Assembly: GCA_018222965.1 (NCBI GenBank)
Contig: JAAEZH010000002.1
Coordinates: 1-64,000, forward strand
Direction: 5' to 3'
DNA: 64,000 nt
Source: Bacteroidota bacterium
GTDB lineage: Bacteria > Bacteroidota > Bacteroidia > Chitinophagales > Saprospiraceae
The number at the start of each line of letters is the position of its first letter. Position 1 is the stretch's first letter. Under the pieces are notes generated by a model. The model was given only the letters and a program-made list of their open reading frames with translations. It did not search any database and was not told the DNA's origin. The translations under genes and the position numbers were made by a program. This document shows positions 18,301 to 26,599 of this stretch, piece by piece.

Positions 18301-19791
18301 TGTACGGTTCAATTAGGTGTGGTACCAGCGGCAAAGGTGGGCAACAAAGTCTGGGAGGATCTCGACGAGGACGGTATTCAGGATCCCGGAGAGCCCGGCT
18401 ATGAAAATGTCTCCGTCAACCTTACAGGAACCGATAATGACGGCAATCCGGTAGATTTGAGTACTTCCACCGATGCAGCAGGGATGTACCTGTTTGACCC
18501 GGTGCCTCCCGGCTTGTACAAGATTACTTTTGGGCTTCCGCCGAATTATACCTATACCCTGCAGGACATTGGTGATGATGCTTTCGACAGCGATGTGAAT
18601 CCGGCTACCGGTATGACAAACTTGTTCATGCTGGCGAATGGGGACTGCGATACGACCCGTGATGCCGGGGTATACCTCTTCTGCATAAACGTAACAGATC
18701 CCGGACAGATAGCCGGAGATGAAACGCTCTGCGGACCCGGAAATGATCCGGCACCCATCCTGGAGGTGATCCCGCCTTCCGGCGGAAGCGGTCCGCTGGA
18801 GTACCTGTGGATGTTTAGTACAGACGGAGGCCCTTTCGATCCAAATATTTGGAATCCTATTCCCAATTCTAATTCACCCAATTACGATCCGGGGCCAATT
18901 GCTCAAACTACCTATTATATAAGATGTGTGCGGCGGGAAGGATGTGTCAATTACCTCGAGTCAAACATCGTGGTAAAAGTTGTAGACGATGATGCGGTTG
19001 CCATCGTAGACGGACCTGATTTGGCTTGTATTGATGAGGTGATCACCTTTACCGCTCCCAATAACGGGCCAGGTGCAATCTACAGCTGGAACTTTGGATT
19101 GGGGGCTGTACCTCCTACCAGCAATCAGCAAAGCGTAGATGTGGTTTGGAACACTGTGGGATTAAAAACAGTGACACTGGAAGTAACTGCAAATGGTTGT
19201 ACCTCTTACGCCGGCAAGGACATCATTCTAACCAACAGCCCCGCTTATTGCGGTACGCCTTTTGCCCTGGCTGGCAATGTGAATAATCAGGATAATGTGG
19301 AACTCGACTGGTCGATGTATTGGCTGGATGCACCACATACATTCACGGTACAACGGGCCTTGCAGGGACAGGAGTACCTGAATGTCAGCCAGATCGAGTA
19401 CGATCAAAGCACGGAAGATTATTTCTATCTGGATCTGAATGCGCCAGAGGGCCATGTTTTCTACCGGATAGAACTGGCGGATGAACATGGGCATCAGGTT
19501 TATTCAAATGTGGTAGAAGTTGTAGTTGATCGTCCGGCCAAACCCTGGCGACCCAGAGCCTATCCGAATCCGACAGACGGTTTGCTGCAAATTGATGTGC
19601 GCGATGCAGGAGGAGAGGTTTCTGAATTAATCCTCCGGGATCTCACCGGACGTATCCTCATTCGCGAAAGCGTACAAGCCGGTAACAGCCAATACGAGCT
19701 CAACCTGGAACCACTGCCACCAGCAGTTTATATGCTGGAATGGAAGCAAGGAAATGGCAGTTCGGAGCAAATTCGCATCATTAAGTTTTAA
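15310..19791 (+). CDS. Giant SprB-repeat adhesin with SdrD-B, PKD and T9SS type A sorting domain (paralogue A)
   Basis: A 1493-residue secreted surface protein. A longer-than-usual N-terminal stretch (about 20 residues) precedes the signal core ILPLLFLLCCSVSLQAQ. Thirteen SprB repeats of about 74 residues follow (about 37-1005), each of the form C.G..G.a...GGt.PY.Y.Ws.G..t..i..L..G.Y.vtVtDanGC. Then come an SdrD-B/Cna-B-like domain with a calcium-loop-like DLDEDGIQDPGEPG (from about 1010), an Ig-like domain (about 1123-1226), a PKD-like domain (about 1233-1310) and a type A sorting domain (from about 1415: AYPNPTDG, LILRDLTGRILI, VYMLEW). SprB of Flavobacterium is the mobile gliding adhesin; this protein shares its repeats but is much shorter. 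It has the same domain order as 35012-39490. A terminator follows at 19828. Confidence 0.92.
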   Translation: MKFLPPNFKEQSGRVFVSDRILPLLFLLCCSVSLQAQLSITLQASPPNCGGINDGVITALPSNGTPPYTYNWNTGATTQTIDDLGPGTYSVTVSDAGTQTAFASVVLNAPPVLDATLTLNSCTFPGTITANPTGGTAPYGYNWSTGDNTQSIAYVNPGQYCVTVTDANACGVAECIVVPNAPPTVEVVATDILCAGDMNGSLMAFPQGGTPPYTFEWDTGATSQSISNLGPGTYCVTVTDNSGCTASDCGTVSEPPPLSVSATGQDPFCDGDTNGSAAASANGGSPPINYLWNTGSTSPVITNIPEGTYTVTATDANNCVAMASVTIMDQSNIIVTATATDVTCFGDTDGTATALASNGVSPYSYSWSNGASGQVINNLAAGTYVVTAIDQLGCEAVTSVTVGSPGIFMLDINGANVSSCGASDGMATATPIGGQPPFSYLWSNGEMTQTITGLSGGTYIITATDAAGCTAMGSIFIGEPTELEVEVNATPENCFSANDGTATAQAVGGTAPYIYIWSNGQTTQTISGLAPGMYSATITDANGCSGEDSAIVMPAPAFSVQISDTDLLCFGDETGTATASPSGGTAPYTYQWSNGETTASISGLAAGAYMLTVTDANDCEVYGVAIIESPDQINLQVDILNNDCEPGNASAAAIVSGGTSPYEYLWSTGETTPVISGLFPGGYSLTVTDANDCTESLNFEVLPPNQLMLDLVVSDISCPGEMDGSVMVNVAGGQMPYSYEWSTGDTSPMINNLGPGVYAVTVTDANDCSATANTLLLDPPAIMVSITPEDATCPNGNDGAATASASGGTPPYAYMWSNGQSGPDVINLGPGNYSLTVTDANDCEAVESFEIFSESDLDLEIITTQQPCPTGAGGSLEGVVFGGVAPITYLWSNGESTPIITDLPPGQYGLTVNDGLGCVSSAIVDLLPLQGPSCQASVTTPVSAPGASDGAVTVVASNGTAPYTYLWSNGVTTADNINLPEGIYTVTVTDDNGCETSCTVQLGVVPAAKVGNKVWEDLDEDGIQDPGEPGYENVSVNLTGTDNDGNPVDLSTSTDAAGMYLFDPVPPGLYKITFGLPPNYTYTLQDIGDDAFDSDVNPATGMTNLFMLANGDCDTTRDAGVYLFCINVTDPGQIAGDETLCGPGNDPAPILEVIPPSGGSGPLEYLWMFSTDGGPFDPNIWNPIPNSNSPNYDPGPIAQTTYYIRCVRREGCVNYLESNIVVKVVDDDAVAIVDGPDLACIDEVITFTAPNNGPGAIYSWNFGLGAVPPTSNQQSVDVVWNTVGLKTVTLEVTANGCTSYAGKDIILTNSPAYCGTPFALAGNVNNQDNVELDWSMYWLDAPHTFTVQRALQGQEYLNVSQIEYDQSTEDYFYLDLNAPEGHVFYRIELADEHGHQVYSNVVEVVVDRPAKPWRPRAYPNPTDGLLQIDVRDAGGEVSELILRDLTGRILIRESVQAGNSQYELNLEPLPPAVYMLEWKQGNGSSEQIRIIKF

Positions 19792-19827
19792 GATTTATTC
19801 ATACCCCCCATTCATAGTATGATCGCA

Positions 19828-19867
19828 GACAGTCATTAGTGTAATGCTAATGGCTGTCCTTTTTTTG
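19828..19867 (+). terminator. Intrinsic terminator of SprB adhesin A
   Basis: GACAGTCATTAG pairs with CTAATGGCTGTC (12 bp with one G-T pair) around a 7-nt loop, followed by a run of T, about 36 bp after the adhesin stop. Confidence 0.85.
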
Positions 19868-19977
19868 TCACATTTTATCCAGCCGGGTATTATAGGGTAA
19901 ATAGTAATTATTTATTTGCAAGAATCTGACTTACAGTGGTTTATAAGGGTAATGTTCTTGTGCAAAAGACAAATAAA

Positions 19978-21174
19978 ATGAAGATAAGATTGAATGTTCT
20001 TTCCGCACTAATTCTTGCTTTTCCGCTGCTGTTTATGGTCTCCTGTCAGAAGGAATCCTTGTTGGATACCGTAAAAGAGGATGCCCCCGGAACCGAACAA
20101 CCAAACATGAATGTAGACCTTCCCTGTACTGAAGAGACCTGGGCTGTTTCTACACATTCCCCGGGAATGGGTGCAAAGATATATACCATCGATTCTGAAA
20201 CCGGTGAGTATACGGGGCAGGAAGTTACGGTTAAAGCCAATGGCGTCAATGTGGAGAACGTACTTGGAATAACCCGAATACAACAAATTGATGGTCACCC
20301 CAAACCTTTCTTTGTGGTATCGCTTGGCGCAAATCCCAACTTACCGTCCCAGTATTCCAATAATGTTTGGGAGGTGGATATCATTTCCGGGGATCTGATT
20401 GCCCTGTTTAAGAATACCAATAACCCCATTACAGATATCTGTTGGTCTGACTTCGTGCAGCCCTATTTCTGTCCGGGATGTTGCGAGGTGTACGATGAAG
20501 ATGGTGCTGTTATTGCCTATTACGATTGTATGCAAGGGATCGGAGTAGGTATGGTTGGCATGGAGGAAACTCCGAGAAATAACTTCCATCATCTTGTTTA
20601 TTTTGATTTGTACAACAACCTGACTCCGGTAACAATTCAAGTGGATGGTTTGCCAGTAGCAGAGGAAGTTCAGGGAATGACGTGGATAAGGGATGTATCT
20701 TCTGGTTGTGTGATTCCGGATCCCTACGGTTCTGTGAGTACCCAACCCCAAACTGCCGCTTTGGATTATTTTGATACCAATGGAAATTACATTCCTGGTG
20801 ATGTGGTTCTTATGGTAGCTACCTGGAATCCCAATACGCAGGAAAACAGGTTTTACAATATCAGTTTTGATGTAGATATGCCTTCTCAAACGCTTACGGC
20901 TGAGGCAAGCCTTGACGGGAACACCCCTGTGCTTCCTGCTCAGACATTTGCTACACATTTCTCCCTTGGGTGGATGTCGGATGAAGGAAACTGTGGTAGC
21001 TCCGTGATGCAAACCGGAGGCAATGTGTTTCAGCAGCCATTTTTTGAGAACTATTCGGATGCAGTGGATTTTTGCATCATGTTCGGGCCCATATTTGGAT
21101 CGTCCCAAGCTGCACCTGTACCTGTTCCGCGAGAACTGGCGGATTATGTTTCGATTCCTTATGCCATTTGGTAA
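19978..21174 (+). CDS. Hypothetical lipoprotein
   Basis: A 398-residue predicted lipoprotein. The start at 19978 gives MKIRLNVLSALILAFPLLF followed by MVSC lipobox; the frame extends 14 codons upstream without signal features. The mature part begins with an acidic linker and then beta-rich sequence with several Cys (SDFVQPYFCPGCCEVYDEDG is notable, with CPGCC). The regularly spaced phrases on time or value (AKIYTIDSETGEYTGQEV) hint at a beta-propeller-like fold, but I do not recognise a family. It is monocistronic, with terminators on both sides (19828 and 21182). Confidence 0.7.
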   Translation: MKIRLNVLSALILAFPLLFMVSCQKESLLDTVKEDAPGTEQPNMNVDLPCTEETWAVSTHSPGMGAKIYTIDSETGEYTGQEVTVKANGVNVENVLGITRIQQIDGHPKPFFVVSLGANPNLPSQYSNNVWEVDIISGDLIALFKNTNNPITDICWSDFVQPYFCPGCCEVYDEDGAVIAYYDCMQGIGVGMVGMEETPRNNFHHLVYFDLYNNLTPVTIQVDGLPVAEEVQGMTWIRDVSSGCVIPDPYGSVSTQPQTAALDYFDTNGNYIPGDVVLMVATWNPNTQENRFYNISFDVDMPSQTLTAEASLDGNTPVLPAQTFATHFSLGWMSDEGNCGSSVMQTGGNVFQQPFFENYSDAVDFCIMFGPIFGSSQAAPVPVPRELADYVSIPYAIW

Positions 21175-21181
21175 AATCTTT

Positions 21182-21210
21182 TCCCGGACTGGATTCCAGT
21201 CCGGGATTTC
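21182..21210 (+). terminator. Intrinsic terminator of the 398-residue lipoprotein gene
   Basis: TCCCGGACTGG and CCAGTCCGGGA form a perfect 11-bp stem with a 3-nt loop, followed by TTTCTTTT, directly after the stop at 21174. Confidence 0.85.
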
Positions 21211-21231
21211 TTTTCTCATCGGGGTATTGTT

Positions 21232-21263
21232 TTTGGGGAAATAGCCTGTAAAAGCTATTTTTG
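21232..21263 (+). promoter_or_regulatory. Bacteroidota-type promoter of terC-like gene
   Basis: TTTG at 21232-21235, a 20-bp spacer, then TATTTTTG at 21256-21263 match TTTG-N19-21-TAnnTTTG. Transcription would start near 21270, giving a leader of about 16 nt to the ATG at 21286. Confidence 0.75.
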
Positions 21264-21285
21264 AGCATCAAAAAGTAAAGACCCT

Positions 21286-22140
21286 ATGGAAATGATCATG
21301 CCCGATCTGGCAAGTTTTGAGATTTGGATGAGCTTGCTCACCCTGACTTTCCTGGAAATTGTTTTGGGAATCGATAATATCATCTTTATTTCCATCGCGG
21401 CCAATAAATTGCCGGAGGAGCAGCAGAAGAAGGCCACCAATATCGGACTGGTTTTGGCCATGGTGCTTCGCGTTGCATTGTTATTCGGAATATCGTGGCT
21501 GGTAGCCATGAAAGCACCCTGGTGGGAATTCCAGAATGACTGGCTTTCCTTCGGATTTACCGGGCAAAGCATAATTCTGATCCTGGGAGGCGTCTTCCTG
21601 CTGTACAAAAGTACTTCTGAAATTCACCATAAACTGGAAGGGGAACACGGCACTGAAGAGATGAATCGAAAAGGCAAAAAGGGGATCACGCTTTTGAGTG
21701 TGATCATCCAGATTACCATCATCAATATCGTATTTTCATTTGATTCAATACTGACGGCAGTAGGTATGACCAACGGACTGGAAGGAGCGCTCGTTATCAT
21801 GATTGTGGCAGTAGTATTCTCCGTCCTGATTATGATGCTTTTTGCCCATCCGGTAGCCCGTTTTGTAAACAAGCACCCAACCATTCAAATGCTTGGATTG
21901 GCTTTCCTCATTCTGATCGGATTTATGCTTATTGCAGAAGGTGCACACCTTGGGCATCTGGAAATTGGTGGTTCCACCGTTGGAACCGTTCCAAAAGGAT
22001 ATTTGTACTTCGCCATTGCCTTCTCCCTTTTTGTGGAGTTCCTCAATATGCGTTTACGCAAGGGCAGTAAGGATCCGGTGGTTTTACACGACGTAAAAGA
22101 AGAAGCGGTAGCACAGGGTTGGATGGACGAAAAGAAATAG
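21286..22140 (+). CDS. TerC family integral membrane protein
   Basis: A 284-residue inner-membrane protein with about seven transmembrane segments. The two TerC signature motifs are present: FLEIVLGIDNIIFISIAANKL (about 23-43, shown here in shortened form as EIVLGIDNIIFI) and FSFDSILTAVGM in the central region, each carrying the conserved acidic residues that bind metal. TerC-family proteins export manganese or act in metal loading of secreted enzymes, and some members give tellurite resistance. An acidic/basic loop (EGEHGTEEMNRKGKK) separates the two halves. It has its own promoter and meets the FemAB-like gene tail to tail with a 7-bp gap. Confidence 0.9.
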   Translation: MEMIMPDLASFEIWMSLLTLTFLEIVLGIDNIIFISIAANKLPEEQQKKATNIGLVLAMVLRVALLFGISWLVAMKAPWWEFQNDWLSFGFTGQSIILILGGVFLLYKSTSEIHHKLEGEHGTEEMNRKGKKGITLLSVIIQITIINIVFSFDSILTAVGMTNGLEGALVIMIVAVVFSVLIMMLFAHPVARFVNKHPTIQMLGLAFLILIGFMLIAEGAHLGHLEIGGSTVGTVPKGYLYFAIAFSLFVEFLNMRLRKGSKDPVVLHDVKEEAVAQGWMDEKK

Positions 22141-22147
22141 ACTTTTG

Positions 22148-23020
22148 TTATCGGGCATAATCATCCTGGGCAGACAGGGCCTGTAAAGGTCCGCTGTACT
22201 TTCCGGCTATTCGGGCGGCCGTTTTCCAAAGCGGTTTGCTCAGGCGGAGCAGGGGGGCATATTGAAGGTGCAGATTTAAGGGTTGTTTTTCATAGCCGAA
22301 TTTTTCCACCAGAAAATCCTGGAATCCGGTTTCGTGGTCAAGGGTTTTGAAACCGCTTCGAATGCTTTTTACATGGCCGCTTGACAAATAGATCTCCTGT
22401 CTCCTGTAGATTAAAAGCTCTCCACTTAGCTGTTTTAAATAGTCGGGGTCCAGCTTCGTAACAGCTACCAGCAATTCTTCCTTTCCCAATCGGTAGCATT
22501 TGGAGTAGCCGACTAATTGGTCTCCGGAGAAAACGCCAACATATTTTACCAGGTCGGAATAGTTGCGTTCTATGTCTACCTCTGCTTTCCAGGAGGTTTC
22601 CGACTGCGGGCTATTGTTGGCATAACGCTCGAAGGCCTTTTGATAAACACCATATCCCAATTCCAGCATCAGTTGAATATCCACCTCACGAACCTCTAGA
22701 TTTCGCATGGCTTTCCGCAGCTTTTTACGTCGACCGGAACTCATATCCTCCAGTAGACGAGGCTGCTGGCAACGCACTACAAACCAGTCTTTCTGTTTTG
22801 GTACAGCACGTGAGGGTGGTCCATGCCAACGGATTAGCCGGGCACCTAATTCCTTGCGAATTTCATTGGCTTGTTCCCGACAGATTTGAGCAGGCCTGGA
22901 AACGGGATGTCTTGGCTCGGCCATGGACCGATAATTGATCCAACAGACACCTTCAACTACTTTAGCCGCCTGGCCCTTTGCCCTGAAAAGGGACTCCAGT
23001 TGTTGTGGAAAATCATCCAT
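22148..23020 (-). CDS. FemAB/GNAT-like acyltransferase in sugar-polymer operon
   Basis: A 290-residue cytosolic protein. I place the start at 23020 (MDDFPQQLESLF), which overlaps the stop of the upstream glycosyltransferase by 8 bp; the frame runs further upstream but inside that gene. The middle (SSGRRKKLRKAMRNLEVREV, then VGVFSGDQLVGYSKCY) resembles the FemAB/BioF2-type GNAT-fold proteins often found in exopolysaccharide loci, where they attach amino acids or acyl groups to lipid-linked sugars. The assignment is by resemblance, and catalytic residues were not identified. It is the last gene of a four-gene minus-strand operon. Confidence 0.6.
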   Translation of the reverse strand: MDDFPQQLESLFRAKGQAAKVVEGVCWINYRSMAEPRHPVSRPAQICREQANEIRKELGARLIRWHGPPSRAVPKQKDWFVVRCQQPRLLEDMSSGRRKKLRKAMRNLEVREVDIQLMLELGYGVYQKAFERYANNSPQSETSWKAEVDIERNYSDLVKYVGVFSGDQLVGYSKCYRLGKEELLVAVTKLDPDYLKQLSGELLIYRRQEIYLSSGHVKSIRSGFKTLDHETGFQDFLVEKFGYEKQPLNLHLQYAPLLRLSKPLWKTAARIAGKYSGPLQALSAQDDYAR

Positions 23021-24041
23021 TGCCTTTAAGATACAATCCAATTGATTCAAACAAACCCTGCCAGGTTCCGATTCCGTAAGCAAGGTGAAGTAAGGGAAAT
23101 CCGTACAAGGCAAACAATCCGGTTTTAAGGCTTTTTTGATTCCGTCCGATCTGAAAGGCCGATAAGGCAATGAGCAGGATATAAAAACAGAGCGGAATGG
23201 AGAAAATCAAACACAAACCCCTATTCGCGAAAGCGCAAAAAAGCATTAGCAAAAGCAAATAGCCTGCAAAGAAAAAGGGGATAAAATGTCGAAGCGAAAG
23301 AGAATCACCGGCCCCGGTATAGGCTATAGTCAAAGGAACCCAACGACCAGTCTGATAGTTGTTTCTCCAGAATGCCCGAAACCGATCGCGGGCATAATAG
23401 ACCGAGGATACCTCCGGGATCAATAGTATTTTTCCGCCTTTGCGGCGAATACGCTTATTCAACTCAATATCCTGATTGCGCACGAGGCGCTCATCGTACA
23501 TTCCGTACTTTTCAAAGACATCTCTCGGGTAGCAGCCAAAAGGGACGGTATCGACTTCCATGGGTTTATCGACTCCCAGGCGGAAGAGCGCATTGCCCAC
23601 TCCAAATCGATGGGATAAAATGGCTGCAATGGCCCTGGCTTTTGGCTTGTTGGATCGGGCTTTTGTTTCCCAGATTCCGCCCACATTATCCGCGCCGGTT
23701 TCCTGCAGGCTTTCAACGAGTTTCTTTACATAATCCGGAGGGTAGGATCCATGTGCATCGAGGCGAATGATGATGGTTCCCACGCTTTCGCGAATGCCGA
23801 TATTCATGGCCTGGGGCACATATTGATCGGGATTGTCCAGCAGTTTGATAAAGGGATATTCGGCGGAAGCCACCTGCAACTTATCCCGGGTATCATCAGT
23901 GCTGCCTCCGTCGATGAAAAACACCTCCATGTCCTCCGGAGACCAGGTCTGATTCAGTATATCCCGAATGACCCCTTCAATAAATGCGGACTCATTGTAG
24001 CAGGGTATCAACAGACTCACAAATGGATGGGGGCTGCTCAT
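23013..24041 (-). CDS. Glycosyltransferase family 2 (ExoA-like) with C-terminal membrane segments
   Basis: A 342-residue glycosyltransferase. The GT-A N-terminus shows FVSLLIPCYNESAFIEGV and EVFFIDGGSTDDT (nucleotide-sugar binding), followed by the DxD-equivalent RLDAH and the acceptor-region motif RNQDIELNKRIRRKGG. About three hydrophobic segments at 250-330 would hold it in the inner membrane. It resembles ExoA, which adds a sugar during succinoglycan-type exopolysaccharide assembly on undecaprenyl-phosphate. Its start overlaps the preceding glycosyltransferase stop by 4 bp (ATGA), so translation is probably coupled. It contains two copies of the CGCTTTCGCGAA motif (23224 and 23783). Confidence 0.88.
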   Translation of the reverse strand: MSSPHPFVSLLIPCYNESAFIEGVIRDILNQTWSPEDMEVFFIDGGSTDDTRDKLQVASAEYPFIKLLDNPDQYVPQAMNIGIRESVGTIIIRLDAHGSYPPDYVKKLVESLQETGADNVGGIWETKARSNKPKARAIAAILSHRFGVGNALFRLGVDKPMEVDTVPFGCYPRDVFEKYGMYDERLVRNQDIELNKRIRRKGGKILLIPEVSSVYYARDRFRAFWRNNYQTGRWVPLTIAYTGAGDSLSLRHFIPFFFAGYLLLLMLFCAFANRGLCLIFSIPLCFYILLIALSAFQIGRNQKSLKTGLFALYGFPLLHLAYGIGTWQGLFESIGLYLKGNG

Positions 24042-25153
24042 GATTTGTTCAACAGGCTTTTGTACAAACTCAGTAGTTTCGCTTCTTCGCTGCCCCAGTT
24101 GTAGGATTGCTCCATGGCTTTTCGGCCATTTTGCCCGAGGATTTTTAAGTGATCCGGCCTGGCCAGCAACTCATGGACCGCCGCTCGGATAGCATTCGGG
24201 TTTTCCGGATTAACCGTCCTGCCACATTGAGCGTGATCTACAATTTTTTTCCAGCGATCAAAGTGAGAGCAGACAACCGGCAGACTGGCCGCCATGTATT
24301 CAAACAGCTTATTGGGCTGGTTTTTATTGTGATTCGGAGCGGGTAAAAAGGTGACAATCCCCAGATGGCTTTCGGCCAGGATCTGCGCTACCTCTTCCCG
24401 GTCTTTTCGACCGAGATAATCGACACGGTGCCATTGAGGATGTTTTTTCATTTCGGCTTCCAGTTCAGGAGTTTCAAAATAGCCGACCAGGCAAAGCCGC
24501 CAGTCGTCACCGTCCTGCAAACTGTCGAGCATTTCGCGGATGCCCCGAATGTTGTTTATGAGACCGACATAAGTTACATCATACCTTTTCTTTGTGTTGG
24601 TATCCGGTTTTAGAAAGGTATCGAGACGTGGATAATTATTGACTTCCACGCTGCGATCATTGAGCGGTAGAAACCGATCGCGTACGAGGTCGGTCGCTGT
24701 AATAACGGCATCCATTTTTCGGACCATCCGGTTTTCAAAAGCTTCAAAAATCCAGGAAACCGGATAGCGAGCCAGAGCAGGCAGGTATTTTTTTGTTCGT
24801 ATTTGCTTGGGCACATGCTCGTGGCAATCGTAGATGGCGATCTTGCCGGCAGCCTGCAATTTGCGGCCCAAAGGCAATAATTCCGGATCGTGAAAATGGT
24901 AAATAGCGGCATCCACATCCAAAGCGGGTTGGAGCATGATGGATGGTGCTCTTCGCATGCGATCTGCCCGGTTTTTAACCTCGGCTTGCACCGAATGGAT
25001 CTGTACGCCTTTGAAGGTTTCCGACTCCTGATTGAGTACCAGAAAATGAACTTCATAGCCGTTTTGGGCAAGAGAAACACATTCGCGGTGCAGGACTCTG
25101 GTGTCGTATCGGTAATGTACCGAACTGATATGGCAAACCCGGATCTTGCTCAT
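24038..25153 (-). CDS. Glycosyltransferase family 4
   Basis: A 371-residue GT-B glycosyltransferase. The acceptor domain starts MSKIRVCHISSVHYRYDTRVLHRE; the donor domain has YVGLINNIRGIREM, the conserved PNKLFEYMAASLPVVCS block with its glutamate, and a final helix. It would transfer a sugar from a nucleotide donor during surface polysaccharide or glycan assembly in the cytosol. Both junctions are 4-bp ATGA overlaps (25150-25153 upstream, 24038-24041 downstream), which marks strict operon coupling. Sugar specificity cannot be read. Confidence 0.88.
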   Translation of the reverse strand: MSKIRVCHISSVHYRYDTRVLHRECVSLAQNGYEVHFLVLNQESETFKGVQIHSVQAEVKNRADRMRRAPSIMLQPALDVDAAIYHFHDPELLPLGRKLQAAGKIAIYDCHEHVPKQIRTKKYLPALARYPVSWIFEAFENRMVRKMDAVITATDLVRDRFLPLNDRSVEVNNYPRLDTFLKPDTNTKKRYDVTYVGLINNIRGIREMLDSLQDGDDWRLCLVGYFETPELEAEMKKHPQWHRVDYLGRKDREEVAQILAESHLGIVTFLPAPNHNKNQPNKLFEYMAASLPVVCSHFDRWKKIVDHAQCGRTVNPENPNAIRAAVHELLARPDHLKILGQNGRKAMEQSYNWGSEEAKLLSLYKSLLNKS

Positions 25154-26292
25154 CGCTGACTGATTTCCTGATACACTTTTAGTAATACGGTTTCCTGGGC
25201 TTCCCAGGTATACACTTTGGCCGCTTTTTCGAAGGATTCCTTGCGATCGGTTTTATCGATTTTGGCCATTTCCAGTATCGCCTTTTTTACCGCAGCTTTA
25301 TTGCGGAAATCGGGAAGGATCATGCCGAGTCCCGGGTCTTGTAAAACGTATTTTAGCCCTTGCAGGTCTGAAGCCAATACCGGTACACCGGCCATAATGT
25401 ACTGGAAGATTTTGTTGCCGATCGTCAATTGATGATTGCCTGTTTTGCCCTGATAAATACAAAAGCCCACATCGGCATCAGAGGTGTAGTCGTGCAGGAC
25501 AGTAGGGGAGACCGCCTCGTGAAAATGAATGTTTTCATGAGCAGCAGCGACCTTTTTAACCTGATCGGTGAGGGGACCGAATCCCAGGAAAACGAGCTGA
25601 TAATCACTCGGCAATTCCTGAAATATATCGAGCAATAATTCGACGCCCCGTTTGGGTATCAATCCGCCCTGATACAGATAGAGTTTCTGCGAGTCGCTGA
25701 TGCCAAAAGCTTTGCGAAGGAGCTTTTCGCCGGAAGGCGGAGCATAGGGCGGGCAATTCATTACTACCGCTGGTTTTGGGATGCCGTAACGTTCCTGGTA
25801 GGCATTCGCGATAAGCGGACTAACCGTCATTACCCGATGCGCCCTTTTTATAAAAAGCCTTTCGGCGAAAGCCAAAGCCCACTGCGGGTAATAGTTGCTT
25901 CCTTTTTCAGCCTTGTCGAATTCCAGTTCATGGGCGTCGTAGATAATTTTCAGTTTCCAGTTGAAAAACCATTTGCAAAAGACGGCCAGGGGAAGCGGGC
26001 CTACGTCATTGACATGCAGGATGTCTGCTTTGCGCGCATGATTCCGGGCCATTCGCCAGCTAAATTCCAGGAATTTAAACAGTTGTACCAGTCGATTTCG
26101 GGACCAGGAGCGGGATTTGATTTGGATGCGGTGTACGGGGATGCCTTCGACTTCCTCATAAAAGGGGAGGTCCTTTTCATGCATGGCTGCGACGCTAATG
26201 TCATAGCCTGCTTTTTGGAGGCTCAGGCATTCCTTCAGTACCCGGCTGTCGTGGGTGAAGGGATTGAGCAGTATGGATACAACTTTGGCCAT
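25150..26292 (-). CDS. Glycosyltransferase family 4, first gene of the operon
   Basis: A 380-residue GT-B glycosyltransferase, distantly similar to the next gene (VVSILLNPFTHDSRVLKECLSL; IIYDAHELE; YLYQGGLIPKRGVELL; GNKIFQYIMAGVPVLASDLQG). It heads a four-gene minus-strand unit: GT4, GT4, GT2, FemAB-like. No Wzx, Wzy, polysaccharide export or initiating phosphosugar transferase gene lies in the unit, so the operon probably modifies or extends a glycan whose core is made elsewhere. An exact TAnnTTTG element is 20 nt upstream of the start. A 17-bp dispersed palindrome lies within (25857-25873). Confidence 0.88.
   Translation of the reverse strand: MAKVVSILLNPFTHDSRVLKECLSLQKAGYDISVAAMHEKDLPFYEEVEGIPVHRIQIKSRSWSRNRLVQLFKFLEFSWRMARNHARKADILHVNDVGPLPLAVFCKWFFNWKLKIIYDAHELEFDKAEKGSNYYPQWALAFAERLFIKRAHRVMTVSPLIANAYQERYGIPKPAVVMNCPPYAPPSGEKLLRKAFGISDSQKLYLYQGGLIPKRGVELLLDIFQELPSDYQLVFLGFGPLTDQVKKVAAAHENIHFHEAVSPTVLHDYTSDADVGFCIYQGKTGNHQLTIGNKIFQYIMAGVPVLASDLQGLKYVLQDPGLGMILPDFRNKAAVKKAILEMAKIDKTDRKESFEKAAKVYTWEAQETVLLKVYQEISQR
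25857..25873. repeat. Dispersed 17-bp imperfect palindrome, copy 4 (inside a gene)
   Basis: GCCTTTCGGCGAAAGCC, exact match to the copies at 1231, 12246 and 13188. In the minus-strand glycosyltransferase it encodes part of LAFAERLF, a different reading frame from the copy at 12246. Confidence 0.8.
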
Positions 26293-26599
26293 GGACGCCG
26301 GAATTTTGGCGCAAATGTAAGGGAATTTCAGGCGATTCCGGCATGTGGGGAGTTCTTCTCTCCGGCAAATCCAGCTTGCAGCTGTATTCGCCTGAGTCGG
26401 CGGGGGAGTGCCTTGGACTTCGCCAAGTCTGGGGAGAGCAGCTTTGCTTCGCTCGCTGGCTGGGGAAATTTCTCCCCATGCAGTTAGCGCAGCGATACTG
26501 TTCTCCCCAAAGCTGCCAGTGGCAGCTTGCTCCCCGATTGAGCTGCGCCAAAGGTGCAGGAAATCATCTCCCCGTTTGACCGACTATACGAATCAATTC
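26293..26599. repeat. Palindrome-rich intergenic patch, possible decayed mobile repeat
   Basis: 307 bp without a supported gene. It includes CTTGG/CCAAG (26412-26427), GGGGA/TCCCC (26462-26477), and AAGCTGCCA-G-TGGCAGCTT (26510-26528, perfect 9-bp arms). GGGGAG recurs at 26347 and 26431 and its complement CTCCCC at 26503, 26530 and 26569, so GGGGAGAGCAGCTTTG at 26431 roughly mirrors 26508-26535. Long open frames here on both strands come from the lack of stop codons in GC-rich repeat and have no protein character. Confidence 0.55.
26312..26319 (-). promoter_or_regulatory. Candidate -7 promoter element of the glycosyltransferase operon
   Basis: The minus strand reads TACATTTG, an exact TAnnTTTG match, 20 nt upstream of the ATG at 26292. 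The leader would be only about 13 nt. The -33 box is poor. Confidence 0.45.

Noticed and set aside
20341-21219. Long minus-strand open frame (292 codons)
   Set aside because: It lies opposite the 398-residue lipoprotein, which has a signal peptide, promoter context and terminator; the minus frame is rich in Arg/His/Ile as expected of a shadow.
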